A stretch of DNA of 47,288 bases from Kribbella antibiotica (GTDB taxonomy: Bacteria > Actinomycetota > Actinomycetes > Propionibacteriales > Kribbellaceae): positions 1 through 47,288 of the forward strand of contig NZ_SMKX01000059.1 in the NCBI RefSeq assembly GCF_004349055.1, read 5' to 3'. This document shows positions 25,424 to 34,658 of the stretch, in pieces (within the stretch, counting starts at the first letter, position 1; the number at the start of each line of letters is the position of its first letter). Below the pieces are notes generated by a model. It made no database searches and was not told the origin of the DNA. It saw only the letters and a list, made by a program, of their open reading frames with translations. A program made the position numbers and the translations under genes.

Positions 25424-27991
25424 TCAGCCCACTCGCTGGACAGCGCCGAAGCGTTCCACCGCGACCTGAACTGCGGCCTGGCGGGCTTCCGCGACCTCGG
25501 TGTCCTTCAGCGTCCGGTCCGCGGCGCGGAACCGGAGCGCGAACGCGAGCGACTTCTTGCCTTCGCCGATCTGCTCGCCGGTGTACAGATCGAACAGCCG
25601 GATGGACTCCAGCAGCTCCCCCGCACCTTCGGTCAGCGCTGCCTGGACGTCCGCCGCGGCCACGTCGGCCGCCAGGATCAGCGCCACGTCCTCCTTGGCC
25701 ACCGGGTACGACGAGAACGGCACCGCGGTCACGGTCTCCGGACCAGCCACGATCAGCGCATCCAGATCCAGCTCGACCGCACTCGACCGGCTCGGCAGAC
25801 CGAACGCCTGACAGACCTTCGGGTGCAGCTCGCCAGCGTGGCCGACCACCTTGCCGTCGACCGAGAACTCTGCGCAGCGACCCGGGTGCCACGGCGCGAG
25901 CTCGACGTTCTTCACGGTCGGCTCGACACCGACCACGGACGCGATCAGGCGGGCGATCTGGACCGCGTCGGACCAACCGGCCGGACGGCCCTTGCCCCAC
26001 CAACCGGTCGGGGTCAGCGCACCGGTCAGCACCACGCCGACATGCAGCGGCTGGTCCGGCAGAGCGTCGTACAGGGATTGGACGTCGCTGTCACTCGGGC
26101 GAGCCTCGACCGCCAGCAGCGGCGCGGCCTTCGTCTCGGCCTTGGGCTTGAAGACCAGGCTGGTCTGGAAGACTGCGAGGTCGGTCTGGCCGCGGCCGAC
26201 GTTGCGCTCGGCCGTCCGCAGCAGGGTCGACAGCAGCGTCGTCTGCATCGACGGCTCTTCGTCGGAGATCGGGTTGGCCAGCTTGACCGTCGCCCGGCGG
26301 TCGTCGTCGGCCGGCAGGCCCATCGCGTCGAAGTCGGCGTCGCCGGTGAACGGGTACGACACGACCTCGGTCAGACCGGCACCGACCAGCGCGGTCGCGA
26401 CTCGGCGACGACGGCGCTGCGACACGGTCAGGCCCTGCCCGCCCGGCGCCGACGGCAGCACCGACGGCACGTTGTCGAACCCGAACAGCCGGATGACCTC
26501 TTCGGCGAAGTCGTTGGGGTCCCGCAGATCCGGGCGCCACGAGGGCGGCGTCACGGCCCACAGGCGGGATCCCGTCAGCACATCGCAGCTATTGCTCGAC
26601 TCGTAGTCCAGTGACGAAGCCTTGACCCCGACAGCAAGCGGCGAGGCAACTGCGTCGTCCGCAGCCGGCTCGACCTTGCAGCCGACTGCCTTCAGGAACT
26701 CCATCGCGTCATCGACGGCGATCGGCGCACCCGAGACGCGGGCCGGGTGATCGCCACGGATGACGACCGGCTGCGGCAGCGGGTGGGTGTCGGCAACGGT
26801 CTCGTCGGCGAGGATCGTGCCGCCGGCCAGCTCGGCCAGCAGATCCGCCACGCGCTGAGCGGCGTACCGCGGCAGCTGCGGGTCGACCTCGCGCTCGAAC
26901 CGGCGCGACGCCTCCGACGACAGCTTGTGCCGGCGCGACGAACGCGCGATCACGATCGGGTCGAAGTGCGCGGCCTCGATCACCACGTCGGTGGTCGAGC
27001 CGGAGATCTCGGTGGACGCGCCACCCATCACACCGGCGATACCGATCGGGCCGGAGTCGTCGGTGATCAGCAGGTCCTCGGCGTCCAGCTCACGGGTCTG
27101 GTCGTCGAGCGTGACCAGCTTCTCGCCGGAGGTGGCCCGCCGCACGACGATGTCGCCGCTCAGCCGGCTCTTGTCGTAGCCGTGAATCGGCTGACCGAGC
27201 TCGAGCATCACGTAGTTCGTGACGTCGACACCGATCGAGATCGGCCGCATGCCCGCCGCGAGCAGCCGCTTCTGCAGCCAGCGCGGGGACAACGCCTTCG
27301 CGTCGATCCCGGTCACGGTGCGGGTCACAAACGCCGTACAGGCCGTGGCGTCGTCGACGCGCACCGGATAGCCGCCGTCGCCCGAGCCAGTCAGCGTCAA
27401 AGCGGCCGGGTCCTTCAGGGGAAGCCCGTACGCCGTGGCGGCCTCGCGGGCGACACCACGGATCGACAGGCAGTACCCGCGATCCGGTGTGACGGCGATG
27501 TCGAGCACGTCATCGGTGAGCGACAGCAGCTTGATCGCGTCATCGCCAGGAGTGCCTTCACCAGGCTCCAGTACGACGATGCCGTCCGTACCGTCGTCGC
27601 CCAGCCCCAGCTCGGTGCTGGAGCAGATCATCCCGTTGGAGACATGTCCGTAGGTCTTGCGCGCGGAGATGGCGAACCCGCCGGGCAGCACCGCACCCGG
27701 GAGCACGACCACGACCAGGTCGCCGACCTCGAAGTTGTGCGCACCGCAGACGACCCACTGCGGCTCGTCCTTGCCGATGTCGAGCGAGCACCAGCGGATG
27801 GTCTTGCCGTTCTTCTGCGGCTCGTTCTCGTACGTCAGCACCTTGCCGACCACCAGCGGGCCGGTCAGCTCGGACTCCTCGACGGTCTCCACCTCGAGAC
27901 CGGCCCGGACCAGCTGCTCCCCGAGGGAACGGCCGGTCACGTCGGCCGGAAGCTCGACGTACTCACGAAGCCACGACAGTGGGACCCGCAT
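25424..27991 (-). CDS. pheT: Phenylalanyl-tRNA synthetase beta subunit
   Basis: The 855-residue beta subunit pairs with PheS in an alpha2-beta2 enzyme that charges tRNA-Phe. The domain order is normal: an N-terminal tRNA-binding EMAP-like domain (about 40-150, with NFEVGDLVVVVLPGAVLPGG), the B3/B4 editing domain (about 210-370), B5 (about 400-480), a catalytic-like core and a C-terminal FDX-ACB anticodon-binding domain (about 760-850). The ATG shares one base with the pheS stop (TGATG). The protein is full length. Confidence 0.97.
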   Translation of the reverse strand: MRVPLSWLREYVELPADVTGRSLGEQLVRAGLEVETVEESELTGPLVVGKVLTYENEPQKNGKTIRWCSLDIGKDEPQWVVCGAHNFEVGDLVVVVLPGAVLPGGFAISARKTYGHVSNGMICSSTELGLGDDGTDGIVVLEPGEGTPGDDAIKLLSLTDDVLDIAVTPDRGYCLSIRGVAREAATAYGLPLKDPAALTLTGSGDGGYPVRVDDATACTAFVTRTVTGIDAKALSPRWLQKRLLAAGMRPISIGVDVTNYVMLELGQPIHGYDKSRLSGDIVVRRATSGEKLVTLDDQTRELDAEDLLITDDSGPIGIAGVMGGASTEISGSTTDVVIEAAHFDPIVIARSSRRHKLSSEASRRFEREVDPQLPRYAAQRVADLLAELAGGTILADETVADTHPLPQPVVIRGDHPARVSGAPIAVDDAMEFLKAVGCKVEPAADDAVASPLAVGVKASSLDYESSNSCDVLTGSRLWAVTPPSWRPDLRDPNDFAEEVIRLFGFDNVPSVLPSAPGGQGLTVSQRRRRRVATALVGAGLTEVVSYPFTGDADFDAMGLPADDDRRATVKLANPISDEEPSMQTTLLSTLLRTAERNVGRGQTDLAVFQTSLVFKPKAETKAAPLLAVEARPSDSDVQSLYDALPDQPLHVGVVLTGALTPTGWWGKGRPAGWSDAVQIARLIASVVGVEPTVKNVELAPWHPGRCAEFSVDGKVVGHAGELHPKVCQAFGLPSRSSAVELDLDALIVAGPETVTAVPFSSYPVAKEDVALILAADVAAADVQAALTEGAGELLESIRLFDLYTGEQIGEGKKSLAFALRFRAADRTLKDTEVAEARQAAVQVAVERFGAVQRVG

Positions 27992-29100
27992 CAGATCTCC
28001 ATCCCGAACTGGCGGCTGAACCGCACATCACCCTCGACCATGTCCCGCATGTCCTCGACGCCGTTGCGGAACATCAGCGTCCGCTCCAGCCCCATTCCGA
28101 AGGCAAAACCGGAGTACCGGTCGGTGTCGATGCCACAGGCGCGCAGGACGCGCGGGTTGACCACACCGCAGCCACCCCACTCGATCCAGCCCTCGCTGCC
28201 ACAGGTGCGGCAGGGGCGGTCCGGGTTGCCGACGGAGGCGCCGCGGCAGACGAAGCACTTCAGGTCGACCTCGGCCGACGGCTCGGTGAACGGGAAGAAG
28301 TTCGGCCGCAGGCGCGCTTCGAGCCCCTCACCGAACATCGACACGACGAAGTGGTCGAGCGTGCCCTTGAGGTGCGCGAGCGTGATGCCCTCATCCACAA
28401 CCAGGCCCTCGACCTGGTAGAAGACCGGCGTGTGGGTCGCATCGAGCTCGTCGGTGCGGAACACGCGGCCCGGGCAGATCACGTAGATCGGGGGCTTGCG
28501 GGTCAGCATCGAGCGCGCCTGGACCGGCGAGGTGTGCGTGCGCAGCACCTTGCCCGAACCGGCCGGCTCGACGAAGAACGTGTCCTGCATCTGCCGCGCG
28601 GGGTGGTCGGGCTGGAAGTTCAGCGCATCGAAGTTCAGCCACTCGGCCTCGATCTCCGGACCCTCGGCGACATCCCAGCCGAGTGCGGTGAACACGTCCG
28701 CGACCTGCTCGGAGATCAGCGACAACGGGTGCCGCGCGCCCAGCTCCGGCGTGTGCCAGGGCAGCGTCACGTCGACCCGCTCGGTGGCGAGCATCCGCTC
28801 CTCGTGCTCGGCCTCGAGCACCACGAGCCGCTCCGCGAAGGCGTCGTTGATCGCCTTCCGCGCCGTACCGATCCGCTGACCGGCCTCCTTGCGCGCCGAC
28901 GGCGGCAGCGCGCCGATCTCCCGGTTCGCCAGCGCGATGGGTGACTTCTCGCCCAGATGCGTCACCTTGGCCGCCTGCAAGGCCGCCAGATCGGCCGCCT
29001 CGGTAAACGCCGACAGAGCCTCGTCCCGGGTCCGCTCCAGTGCTTCAGCATGCAATGGAGTCACTTCGACCGGGTCGTACTGAGTGTTAGGACCGGACAT
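27991..29100 (-). CDS. pheS: Phenylalanyl-tRNA synthetase alpha subunit
   Basis: The 369-residue alpha subunit holds the catalytic site. It has an N-terminal coiled-coil region (about 20-95) that grips tRNA and a class II core with HPLSLISEQVADVF, the motif 2 region FRTDELDATHTPVFYQVEGL, and motif 3 GFAFGMGLERTLMFRNGV near the C-terminus. It starts at an ATG at 29100. A TAGACT box on the minus strand (29135-29140) could be the -10 of the pheS promoter, giving a leader of about 28 nt with no obvious attenuator. Confidence 0.97.
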   Translation of the reverse strand: MSGPNTQYDPVEVTPLHAEALERTRDEALSAFTEAADLAALQAAKVTHLGEKSPIALANREIGALPPSARKEAGQRIGTARKAINDAFAERLVVLEAEHEERMLATERVDVTLPWHTPELGARHPLSLISEQVADVFTALGWDVAEGPEIEAEWLNFDALNFQPDHPARQMQDTFFVEPAGSGKVLRTHTSPVQARSMLTRKPPIYVICPGRVFRTDELDATHTPVFYQVEGLVVDEGITLAHLKGTLDHFVVSMFGEGLEARLRPNFFPFTEPSAEVDLKCFVCRGASVGNPDRPCRTCGSEGWIEWGGCGVVNPRVLRACGIDTDRYSGFAFGMGLERTLMFRNGVEDMRDMVEGDVRFSRQFGMEI

Positions 29101-29243
29101 GGCTCGCTCTCAATTCGGAACATCTGCGAATTGCAGTCTAGGAAGCCTCGGCCCCAGAGCGTGAATCGGCCGTCTCATCGCCACTCCTGGCACGTTCCGG
29201 TCAGCCGCCCCCACCGGGCTGTGACTCTGTGTCTACTGCCGGT
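29101..29243. promoter_or_regulatory. Divergent promoter region pheS / secreted peptidase
   Basis: The 143-nt region separates pheS (leftward) from the peptidase gene (rightward). TAGACT at 29135-29140 on the minus strand is a candidate -10 for pheS. On the plus strand TCTACT ends 7 nt before the peptidase ATG at 29244, suggesting a leaderless mRNA. No Phe-rich leader peptide or T-box-like structure is seen. Confidence 0.35.
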
Positions 29244-30722
29244 ATGCGGACTCTGCTGATCAGTACTGCGCTGGCTCTCACCCTGACCGCTGGATCGCTA
29301 GCACCAGCAGCTGCGGCAGGCCCTGTCTGGGGTGACTGTCCAGCCACCGACACCATGCCCGAACCACCCGAGCGACTGCAGTGCACGATGCTGACCGTGC
29401 CGCTCGACTACAAGAACACGGACGCCGGCACCCTGCAGATTGCCGTCTCGCGACTCAAGGCGACCGATCCGGCCAAGCGCCGTGGTGCACTGCTGCTGAA
29501 CTTCGGCGGACCGGGTGTCTGGGGGCTCGACGCTCCGCTGGAGATCGAGAAGGACGCGCCGGCGAACCTGCTGGCCGGCTACGACCTGATCGGGTTCGAC
29601 CCGCGCGGCGTGCAGAAGAGCTCGCCGATCACCTGTGGCCTGGCGGGTGAGCAGACCGACGACATCGCCGTGGCGTACCCCACTCCGAACGGCGACATCT
29701 CGCACATCATCCGGGTCGTCCGCGACATCGCCGCCCAGTGCCAGAAGTACAGCGGCAAGGTGATCCCGCACATCACCACGGAGAACACCGCTCGTGACAT
29801 GGACCGCATCCGCATCGCCCTGGGCGAGCAGAAGATCTCGTACTACGGGACGTCGTACGGCACGTATCTCGGCGCGGTCTACTCATCGCTGTTTCCGAAG
29901 CGAACCGATCGCATCGTGCTGGACAGCGTGGTGAACCCGGACACGCTGTGGCGCGGGACGTTGCTGGCGTGGGAGAAGGCCACCGAGGTGCGGTTCGGCG
30001 ACTTCACTCGGTGGGCAGCGGCCCGGGACACGACGTACGGGCTCGGAGCGACACCGGCCGCCGTACGGACGACGTACCTCGGACTGCTGAAGCAACTGGA
30101 CGCCAAACCGGCTGAGACGCCGGAAGGGCGGATGGACGGCAACACATTGCGCGAGCGGACTCGTGGACCCGGACTGTACGGGTATGACACCAAGCGTTTC
30201 CCAGCGTTGGCTGAGCTCTACAAGGCGATCAAGAACGGTGTCACGACCGCGAAGCGTGCTGCCGCGGATGACACGCTGTACCAGTCCTTCAACGCAGTCT
30301 TCTTCTCGATCACCTGCGGTGAGGCGACCTGGCCGAAGTCCATGGCCTTCTACAAGGCAGATGTGCAGCGGTCGATGCGGCAGTACCCGTTGACCGCCGG
30401 CAGGACGGCTACACCGACCCCCTGCGCGTTCTGGCCGAACAAGCCGATCCAGCGAGTGCCGCTGGCTGACCATGGGCCGGACAACATCCTGCTGTTGCAG
30501 AACCTGCGGGATCCGGCGACGCCGTACCAGGGCGCGCTGGCCATGCGGCGGGCACTGGGCTGGGATCGGACGCGGATGATCACCGTCGATGCCGGTGGTC
30601 ACGGGAGCTGGCTGCTGACGCCGTCCAGTTGTTCGAACGACGCCACCAGCAATTTCCTGCTAGGCGCTGACCTCCCCGCTGACATCCGCTGCAGTGTCGA
30701 CGGTGGCGTCGCGCCCCGGTAG
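29244..30722 (+). CDS. Secreted tripeptidyl-aminopeptidase-like alpha/beta hydrolase
   Basis: This 492-residue protein has a signal peptide (about 1-26, ending in an Ala-rich APAAAA) and an alpha/beta-hydrolase fold of the S33/TAP-like group, which removes N-terminal tripeptides outside the cell in Streptomyces (SlpD, SlpE, Tap). Visible residues are the oxyanion motif NFGGPG (86-91), the nucleophile elbow GTSYG (202-206, Ser204), the acid in NLRDPATP and the base in DAGGHGSW. The C-terminal cysteine-containing segment is typical. I chose the ATG at 29244 over a GTG at 29229 because it gives a clean signal peptide. Its 3' end overlaps the convergent MFS gene by 63 bp. Confidence 0.88.
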   Translation: MRTLLISTALALTLTAGSLAPAAAAGPVWGDCPATDTMPEPPERLQCTMLTVPLDYKNTDAGTLQIAVSRLKATDPAKRRGALLLNFGGPGVWGLDAPLEIEKDAPANLLAGYDLIGFDPRGVQKSSPITCGLAGEQTDDIAVAYPTPNGDISHIIRVVRDIAAQCQKYSGKVIPHITTENTARDMDRIRIALGEQKISYYGTSYGTYLGAVYSSLFPKRTDRIVLDSVVNPDTLWRGTLLAWEKATEVRFGDFTRWAAARDTTYGLGATPAAVRTTYLGLLKQLDAKPAETPEGRMDGNTLRERTRGPGLYGYDTKRFPALAELYKAIKNGVTTAKRAAADDTLYQSFNAVFFSITCGEATWPKSMAFYKADVQRSMRQYPLTAGRTATPTPCAFWPNKPIQRVPLADHGPDNILLLQNLRDPATPYQGALAMRRALGWDRTRMITVDAGGHGSWLLTPSSCSNDATSNFLLGADLPADIRCSVDGGVAPR

Positions 30723-32168
30723 GACAAGCAGCGCGACCAGCGCACCGGCTAGTGCTCCGACCAGTCCGACAGTCATGGCAATCGTCATGGCCTCAGTGAA
30801 CGACTCCCGAGCTGCGGCTGCGAACTCTGATCCCAGAGCGAGGGTCGCGGCGATGGAGTCACGCGCCGCCTCGGGGACTGCGGCGGGGAGGTTGGCTGAG
30901 TAGGCGGCGGCCAGGACACTGCCCAGTACGGCGACCGACAGCGCACCACCGGTTTGCTGGACAGTGTCGTTCATCGCGGAACCCACACCACGGTGCTCGG
31001 CTGGGACGGCCTGCATGAGCAGCGTGTACGCCGCTGGTCCGGCCAGACCAGCTCCGATCCCCATCACCATCAGTCCGGCGATCAGCAGGCCGTAGCCGGT
31101 GGTCTCGGAGACCTGGGACAGGATCGCGAACGCACCTGCGATCACCGCGAGCCCGATGGCGATCAGCGTCCGGTCGGCGAGCTTCTTACCCAACGTCGCG
31201 CCGAGCACGTTGAACACTGTGGCGGCGACGGCGTACGGGATGAGCGCCAGACCGGCCTTCAGCGGGCTGTAGCCGAGCACGAACTGCAGGTACTGCGTCA
31301 GCGCGAGCATGAGACCACCTGCGGTGAAGGACAGCAGCACAATCGAGAAGCTGGTCCCGCTGAACCGACGGTCCTTGAACAGCTCGAGCGGAACCATCGG
31401 ATGCGCACTGCGCTTCTCCCACAGCGCGAATGCCGTCAGCGCAGCCGCGCCGAGGGCCAGCCCGCCCAAGACCTCGGCCGAGCCGAAGCCCTTGGTGGGG
31501 ATCTCGATGATCGCCCAGACGACCGACGCCATCCCGACAACAGTCAGTACGGCGCCAAGCGGGTCGAGGTTGCGAGCCGGGCCACGGGACTCCGGGATCA
31601 GGGTGAGCGTGCCGATGATCGCGACGACGGCGATGGGAACGTTCAGCAGGAAGATCGAGCCCCACCAGAAGTGGTTCAGCAGCACGCCACCCACGGTCGG
31701 GCCAGCGATGACGCCGACCATTGCGACCATTGACCACCCAGCCATGGCCTTGCGCTGCTCCTCCGGCGGGAAGACCGTGAAGAGCAGGGAGAGCGTGCTC
31801 GGCATCAGCAGCGAGCCGCCGACGCCCATCAGCCCGCGGCAGAGGATCAGCTGCCACGGCGTCTCGGCCAGCGTGGCCAGCATCGACGCGGCCCCGAACA
31901 GGACCAGGCCGATCAGCAGCATCTTCCGGCGGCCGAAGCGGTCGGACAGGCTTCCTGCGGTCAGCAGGAGGCCCGCGAAGGCCAGGATGTAGGCGTCGAT
32001 CACCCATTGGATGTCGGCAGGGGTGGCCCCCAGATCGCGCATCAGCGACGGGATGGCGAGGTTGAGCACGGTGTTGTCGACGACAAGCACCAGCAGGCTC
32101 AGACACAGGATCAGCAGGATCCACCAGCGGCGGGGATGTGCGCTTGACTCGAACGGTGTACTAGTCAC
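30660..32168 (-). CDS. DHA2-type MFS drug efflux transporter
   Basis: This 502-residue transporter of the EmrB/QacA (DHA2, 14-segment) group exports drugs or metabolites by proton antiport. Segment 1 holds the typical LVLVVDNTVLNLAIP, and the loop 2-3 signature is GSLSDRFGRRKM. I place the start at the GTG at 32168, because a longer start at 32186 would begin inside the palindrome assigned to TetR. A TACAGT box ends 6 nt before this GTG, so translation may be leaderless. It is divergent from the TetR gene, the standard arrangement for a self-regulated efflux pump. Its 3' coding end overlaps that of the peptidase gene. Confidence 0.9.
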   Translation of the reverse strand: MTSTPFESSAHPRRWWILLILCLSLLVLVVDNTVLNLAIPSLMRDLGATPADIQWVIDAYILAFAGLLLTAGSLSDRFGRRKMLLIGLVLFGAASMLATLAETPWQLILCRGLMGVGGSLLMPSTLSLLFTVFPPEEQRKAMAGWSMVAMVGVIAGPTVGGVLLNHFWWGSIFLLNVPIAVVAIIGTLTLIPESRGPARNLDPLGAVLTVVGMASVVWAIIEIPTKGFGSAEVLGGLALGAAALTAFALWEKRSAHPMVPLELFKDRRFSGTSFSIVLLSFTAGGLMLALTQYLQFVLGYSPLKAGLALIPYAVAATVFNVLGATLGKKLADRTLIAIGLAVIAGAFAILSQVSETTGYGLLIAGLMVMGIGAGLAGPAAYTLLMQAVPAEHRGVGSAMNDTVQQTGGALSVAVLGSVLAAAYSANLPAAVPEAARDSIAATLALGSEFAAAARESFTEAMTIAMTVGLVGALAGALVALLVLPGRDATVDTAADVSGEVSA

Positions 32169-32172
32169 TCGC

Positions 32173-32200
32173 ACACTGTACGACAAGACTCGTACGGTGT
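32173..32200. promoter_or_regulatory. Palindromic TetR operator in the MFS/tetR divergent promoter
   Basis: Arms ACACTGTACGA (32173-32183) and TCGTACGGTGT (32190-32200) are complementary with one mismatch and are separated by 6 nt. The palindrome lies between the two divergent start codons, overlaps the TACAGT -10 candidate of the MFS gene, and is just upstream of TAAGAT (32206-32211), the -10 candidate of tetR. A related half-site occurs just inside the MFS gene. Binding would repress both genes. Confidence 0.7.
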
Positions 32201-32218
32201 TCCAGTAAGATCTTTGGC

Positions 32219-32917
32219 GTGACGGAATCGATCTGGACGCGGAAGCTGAAGACCAGCCCAGCGCGCGAGACGCTGACCCGGGAGCAGATCGTCCGGACGG
32301 CGCTGGAAACCCTTGACGCCGAGGGCCTGGCCGGCCTCAGCATGCGCAAGCTCGCCGCCAAGCTCGGGTCCGGCGCGACCAGCCTCTACTGGCACGTCCC
32401 GACCAAGGACGACCTGATCGATCTGCTGATCGACGAAGTCTGGGGCGAGATCGACATCCCGGAGCCGGAGCTGGCCGGCTGGCGCAGCGGGACACTTCTG
32501 TACGCCCACAGCATGCGCTCGACGATCATGCGGCACCCGTGGCTGCCCGAGGTGATGTACACCCGCCCGAGCATGGGCCCGAACGCCATGACCATGGGCA
32601 CCCGCGGCCTCGCCCTGATCGCCGCGGCCGGCATCACCGGCCGCAATGCCGACTTCGCCCTCGGCACGGTGATGTCCTTCGTCCTCGGCAGCGCCGGCGG
32701 CGAGGTCGCCACCCGCGAGATGGCGCGACGAGCCGGTCAGTCCATCGACCAGCTCGCCACGGCAGTCCTCGAATCCACCCAGCACCTCGGCGACACCACC
32801 ATGCAGGAATCGGCCCGCCGCCGAGCCACCGGCGACATCGACGGCATGTTCTACGACTCCTTCACCTACGGCCTGGAAATCGTCCTCGAAGGAATCGCCG
32901 CCCGCATCAAGAACTAA
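32219..32917 (+). CDS. TetR-family transcriptional regulator
   Basis: This 232-residue repressor has an N-terminal TetR helix-turn-helix (about residues 20-65: LTREQIVRTALETLD, then LSMRKLAAKLGSGATSLYWHV) and a C-terminal ligand-binding domain resembling the class of the tetracycline and actinorhodin-pump repressors. It starts with a GTG at 32219; TAAGAT ends 7 nt before, so the mRNA is probably leaderless. It should repress the divergent MFS pump and itself through the palindrome between them, with an exported compound as inducer. Its 3' end overlaps the convergent unknown gene by 11 bp. Confidence 0.92.
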   Translation: MTESIWTRKLKTSPARETLTREQIVRTALETLDAEGLAGLSMRKLAAKLGSGATSLYWHVPTKDDLIDLLIDEVWGEIDIPEPELAGWRSGTLLYAHSMRSTIMRHPWLPEVMYTRPSMGPNAMTMGTRGLALIAAAGITGRNADFALGTVMSFVLGSAGGEVATREMARRAGQSIDQLATAVLESTQHLGDTTMQESARRRATGDIDGMFYDSFTYGLEIVLEGIAARIKN

Positions 32918-33617
32918 GACCGAACCAGGGTTCCTTGGCCAGCTCCTTCTCCAGGACCTCGCGGTCGCCGGAGTCTGCGACCAGCTCGGTCAGCTGCCGC
33001 GCACGCTGGAGTTCGGCACGCGCCTCCGTGACTGCACCGGTCGCGGCGAGGGCTCGAGCCAAGGCTTCGCGAGCGAACGGCTCGTCCCAGTCGGACATCT
33101 GCTGGGGGTGCGCCTGAATCAGTTGGAGGCAGCGACGGGCGTGCGGCAGGGCCAGGTCGGCGCGACCGATGCGAGCAGCCACTCGGGCAATCAGGTGCTC
33201 ACCGCGAGCATGGTTCGCCTCGTTGCCCGCCTCCAACCAGTGCAGGCAGGCGGCATAGGCGCCGTACAGGACGCGTTCCTGGTCGAGCACCGGACTGGTC
33301 TCGTCGATCTGGTCGAGCAGGTCCCACGTCTCGTTGTTGAGCTCCACCCCGAAGTACCGGTGCAGCTCGCGCCCCTCCACCAACTCGGTGGCCACCCTCG
33401 CCATCAGCTCACCCCAGCTGACCACCCCGTACTCACGGGCCACCGTCAGCTGCGCGTCCCGCAGCGTGAAACTGCCAGCATCCCCGTACGCCGGATGGTG
33501 CGCCTGTGCACGCTCAATCGCGTCCGGGCGTCCCTTGCTCACGGCCTTCCGCAGATCCTTGGCCCGCGCGCGCAACTGACTCAAACTCGCCTTGGCAGGC
33601 AGCGGCATGGTCGACAT
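32907..33617 (-). CDS. Unknown alpha-helical protein
   Basis: This 236-residue protein is not recognised. Residues 1-75 are basic and helical (LSQLRARAKDLRKAVSKG) and residues 95-230 look like paired helices of a TPR-like solenoid (RIGRADLALPHARRCLQLI, then FAREALARALAATGAVTEARAELQRAR in outline). No signal peptide or membrane segment is present. The ATG at 33617 has GGAAGG upstream. It stands alone, convergent with tetR. A role in protein binding is suggested by the helical repeats only. Confidence 0.65.
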   Translation of the reverse strand: MSTMPLPAKASLSQLRARAKDLRKAVSKGRPDAIERAQAHHPAYGDAGSFTLRDAQLTVAREYGVVSWGELMARVATELVEGRELHRYFGVELNNETWDLLDQIDETSPVLDQERVLYGAYAACLHWLEAGNEANHARGEHLIARVAARIGRADLALPHARRCLQLIQAHPQQMSDWDEPFAREALARALAATGAVTEARAELQRARQLTELVADSGDREVLEKELAKEPWFGLSS

Positions 33618-33738
33618 GTTGATCCTTCCAGGACAACCCGCTCCGCTGACTCAGGCCGTCCCGAAGGGTTCACCGGCCATCACAAGTTCGCCGTACTCCC
33701 AGGTGCACTCAGTGCTTGCCGCGAAGAAGAGGCGCCCT

Positions 33739-33753
33739 GGCGCGCGCTGCGCC
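33739..33753 (-). terminator. Candidate terminator after the PHP gene
   Basis: GGCGC (33739-33743) and GCGCC (33749-33753) form a small perfect stem with a 5-nt loop, beginning 9 nt after the PHP stop; a further GGCGC at 33731-33735 offers an alternative pairing. It may end the infC-rpmI-rplT-methyltransferase-PHP unit. The rest of 33618-33761 shows nothing else recognisable. Confidence 0.35.
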
Positions 33754-33761
33754 AACCATAC

Positions 33762-34658
33762 CTATAAGTGGATGGGGTTCGTCCAGGCTCGGGCGCCGGT
33801 GGCGTCTTCGATGGTGATGCGGCAATGGCCGCCTTCGAAGAGCGCGAGCGGGAGGGTGGCCTCGGTGAGGTCGGTACCTTGGCAGACTTCGGCGCCGGGG
33901 TGGCTGCCGGACAGGAGGATCTTGGTGGCGGGTGAGCAGCGGACTGCAACGGTGTCGCCTTCGACCCGTACGTCGTGCAGCTCGGGGCCGGTGCTGGAGT
34001 AGAAGTGGCCGGCGATCAGCGCGGCCAGCAGCGCATCCGGCTCGAGGGACTCACTGCGCACCTGCACCCAGGCAGCGCACGGCGGCGGGTCTTGGGGTTG
34101 GAGGTGGGCGTCGTCGGCCGCGTACGTCGTGAGGCGGTGGCCGCGGTTCAGCAACACGTCGGTGAGGTGCCAGCTGTCGCCGCGGTTCTCACGGTCGGCG
34201 AGGGCGTTGTAGACCTCGACCGAGTGGGCGGCGTCCAGGCTCTCGGCGTCGACGGCTGTCAGGAGTGAGGCTGATGGGTGGGCCATGCCGATGAAGGCGC
34301 CGGTGGCGCGGGCTCGGCGGGCCAGCTCGGGGCCGGTTTCGGCAGCGCCGGGTGGCGGGAAATCCAGGGGTAGGCCGGCGGCGATGATGTGCCACTGCTG
34401 GCCGGCCTCCGTGCGGGGTGCGTGCAGCTCGGCGCCGATCAGGGTGGTGAAGCCGTCGGAGCGCAGACCCCGGGTATCCGTGATCGGGTAGTCGTACTCC
34501 GGGCGGAAGTGGTCGGTGATCGCGACGAAGTCGTAGCCGGCGTCGCGGTAGATGCGCGCGGTTTCGGCCGGGGAAAAGGCACCGTCGGACTCGTTCGAGT
34601 GCGTGTGCAGATTGCCGCGCCAGAAGCGGCCGGGGAGGCCGAACGGCAGGTCGCTCAT
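33762..34658 (-). CDS. PHP-domain metal-dependent phosphoesterase
   Basis: This 298-residue protein has the PHP metal-binding motifs: NLHTHSNESDG at residues 16-26, FVAITDH near 42-48, a GMAHPSASL histidine and late YAADDAH motifs. PHP enzymes hydrolyse phosphoesters in nucleotides, histidinol phosphate or nucleic acids; the specific substrate is not clear. The C-terminal third is beta-rich (DVRVEGDTVAVRCS). The ATG at 34658 overlaps the methyltransferase stop as ATGA, so it is translated with that gene. Confidence 0.85.
   Translation of the reverse strand: MSDLPFGLPGRFWRGNLHTHSNESDGAFSPAETARIYRDAGYDFVAITDHFRPEYDYPITDTRGLRSDGFTTLIGAELHAPRTEAGQQWHIIAAGLPLDFPPPGAAETGPELARRARATGAFIGMAHPSASLLTAVDAESLDAAHSVEVYNALADRENRGDSWHLTDVLLNRGHRLTTYAADDAHLQPQDPPPCAAWVQVRSESLEPDALLAALIAGHFYSSTGPELHDVRVEGDTVAVRCSPATKILLSGSHPGAEVCQGTDLTEATLPLALFEGGHCRITIEDATGARAWTNPIHL

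Noticed and set aside
29101..29243. Leader peptide or T-box controlling pheST
   Set aside because: No Phe-rich short ORF, specifier-like loop or terminator was found upstream of pheS.
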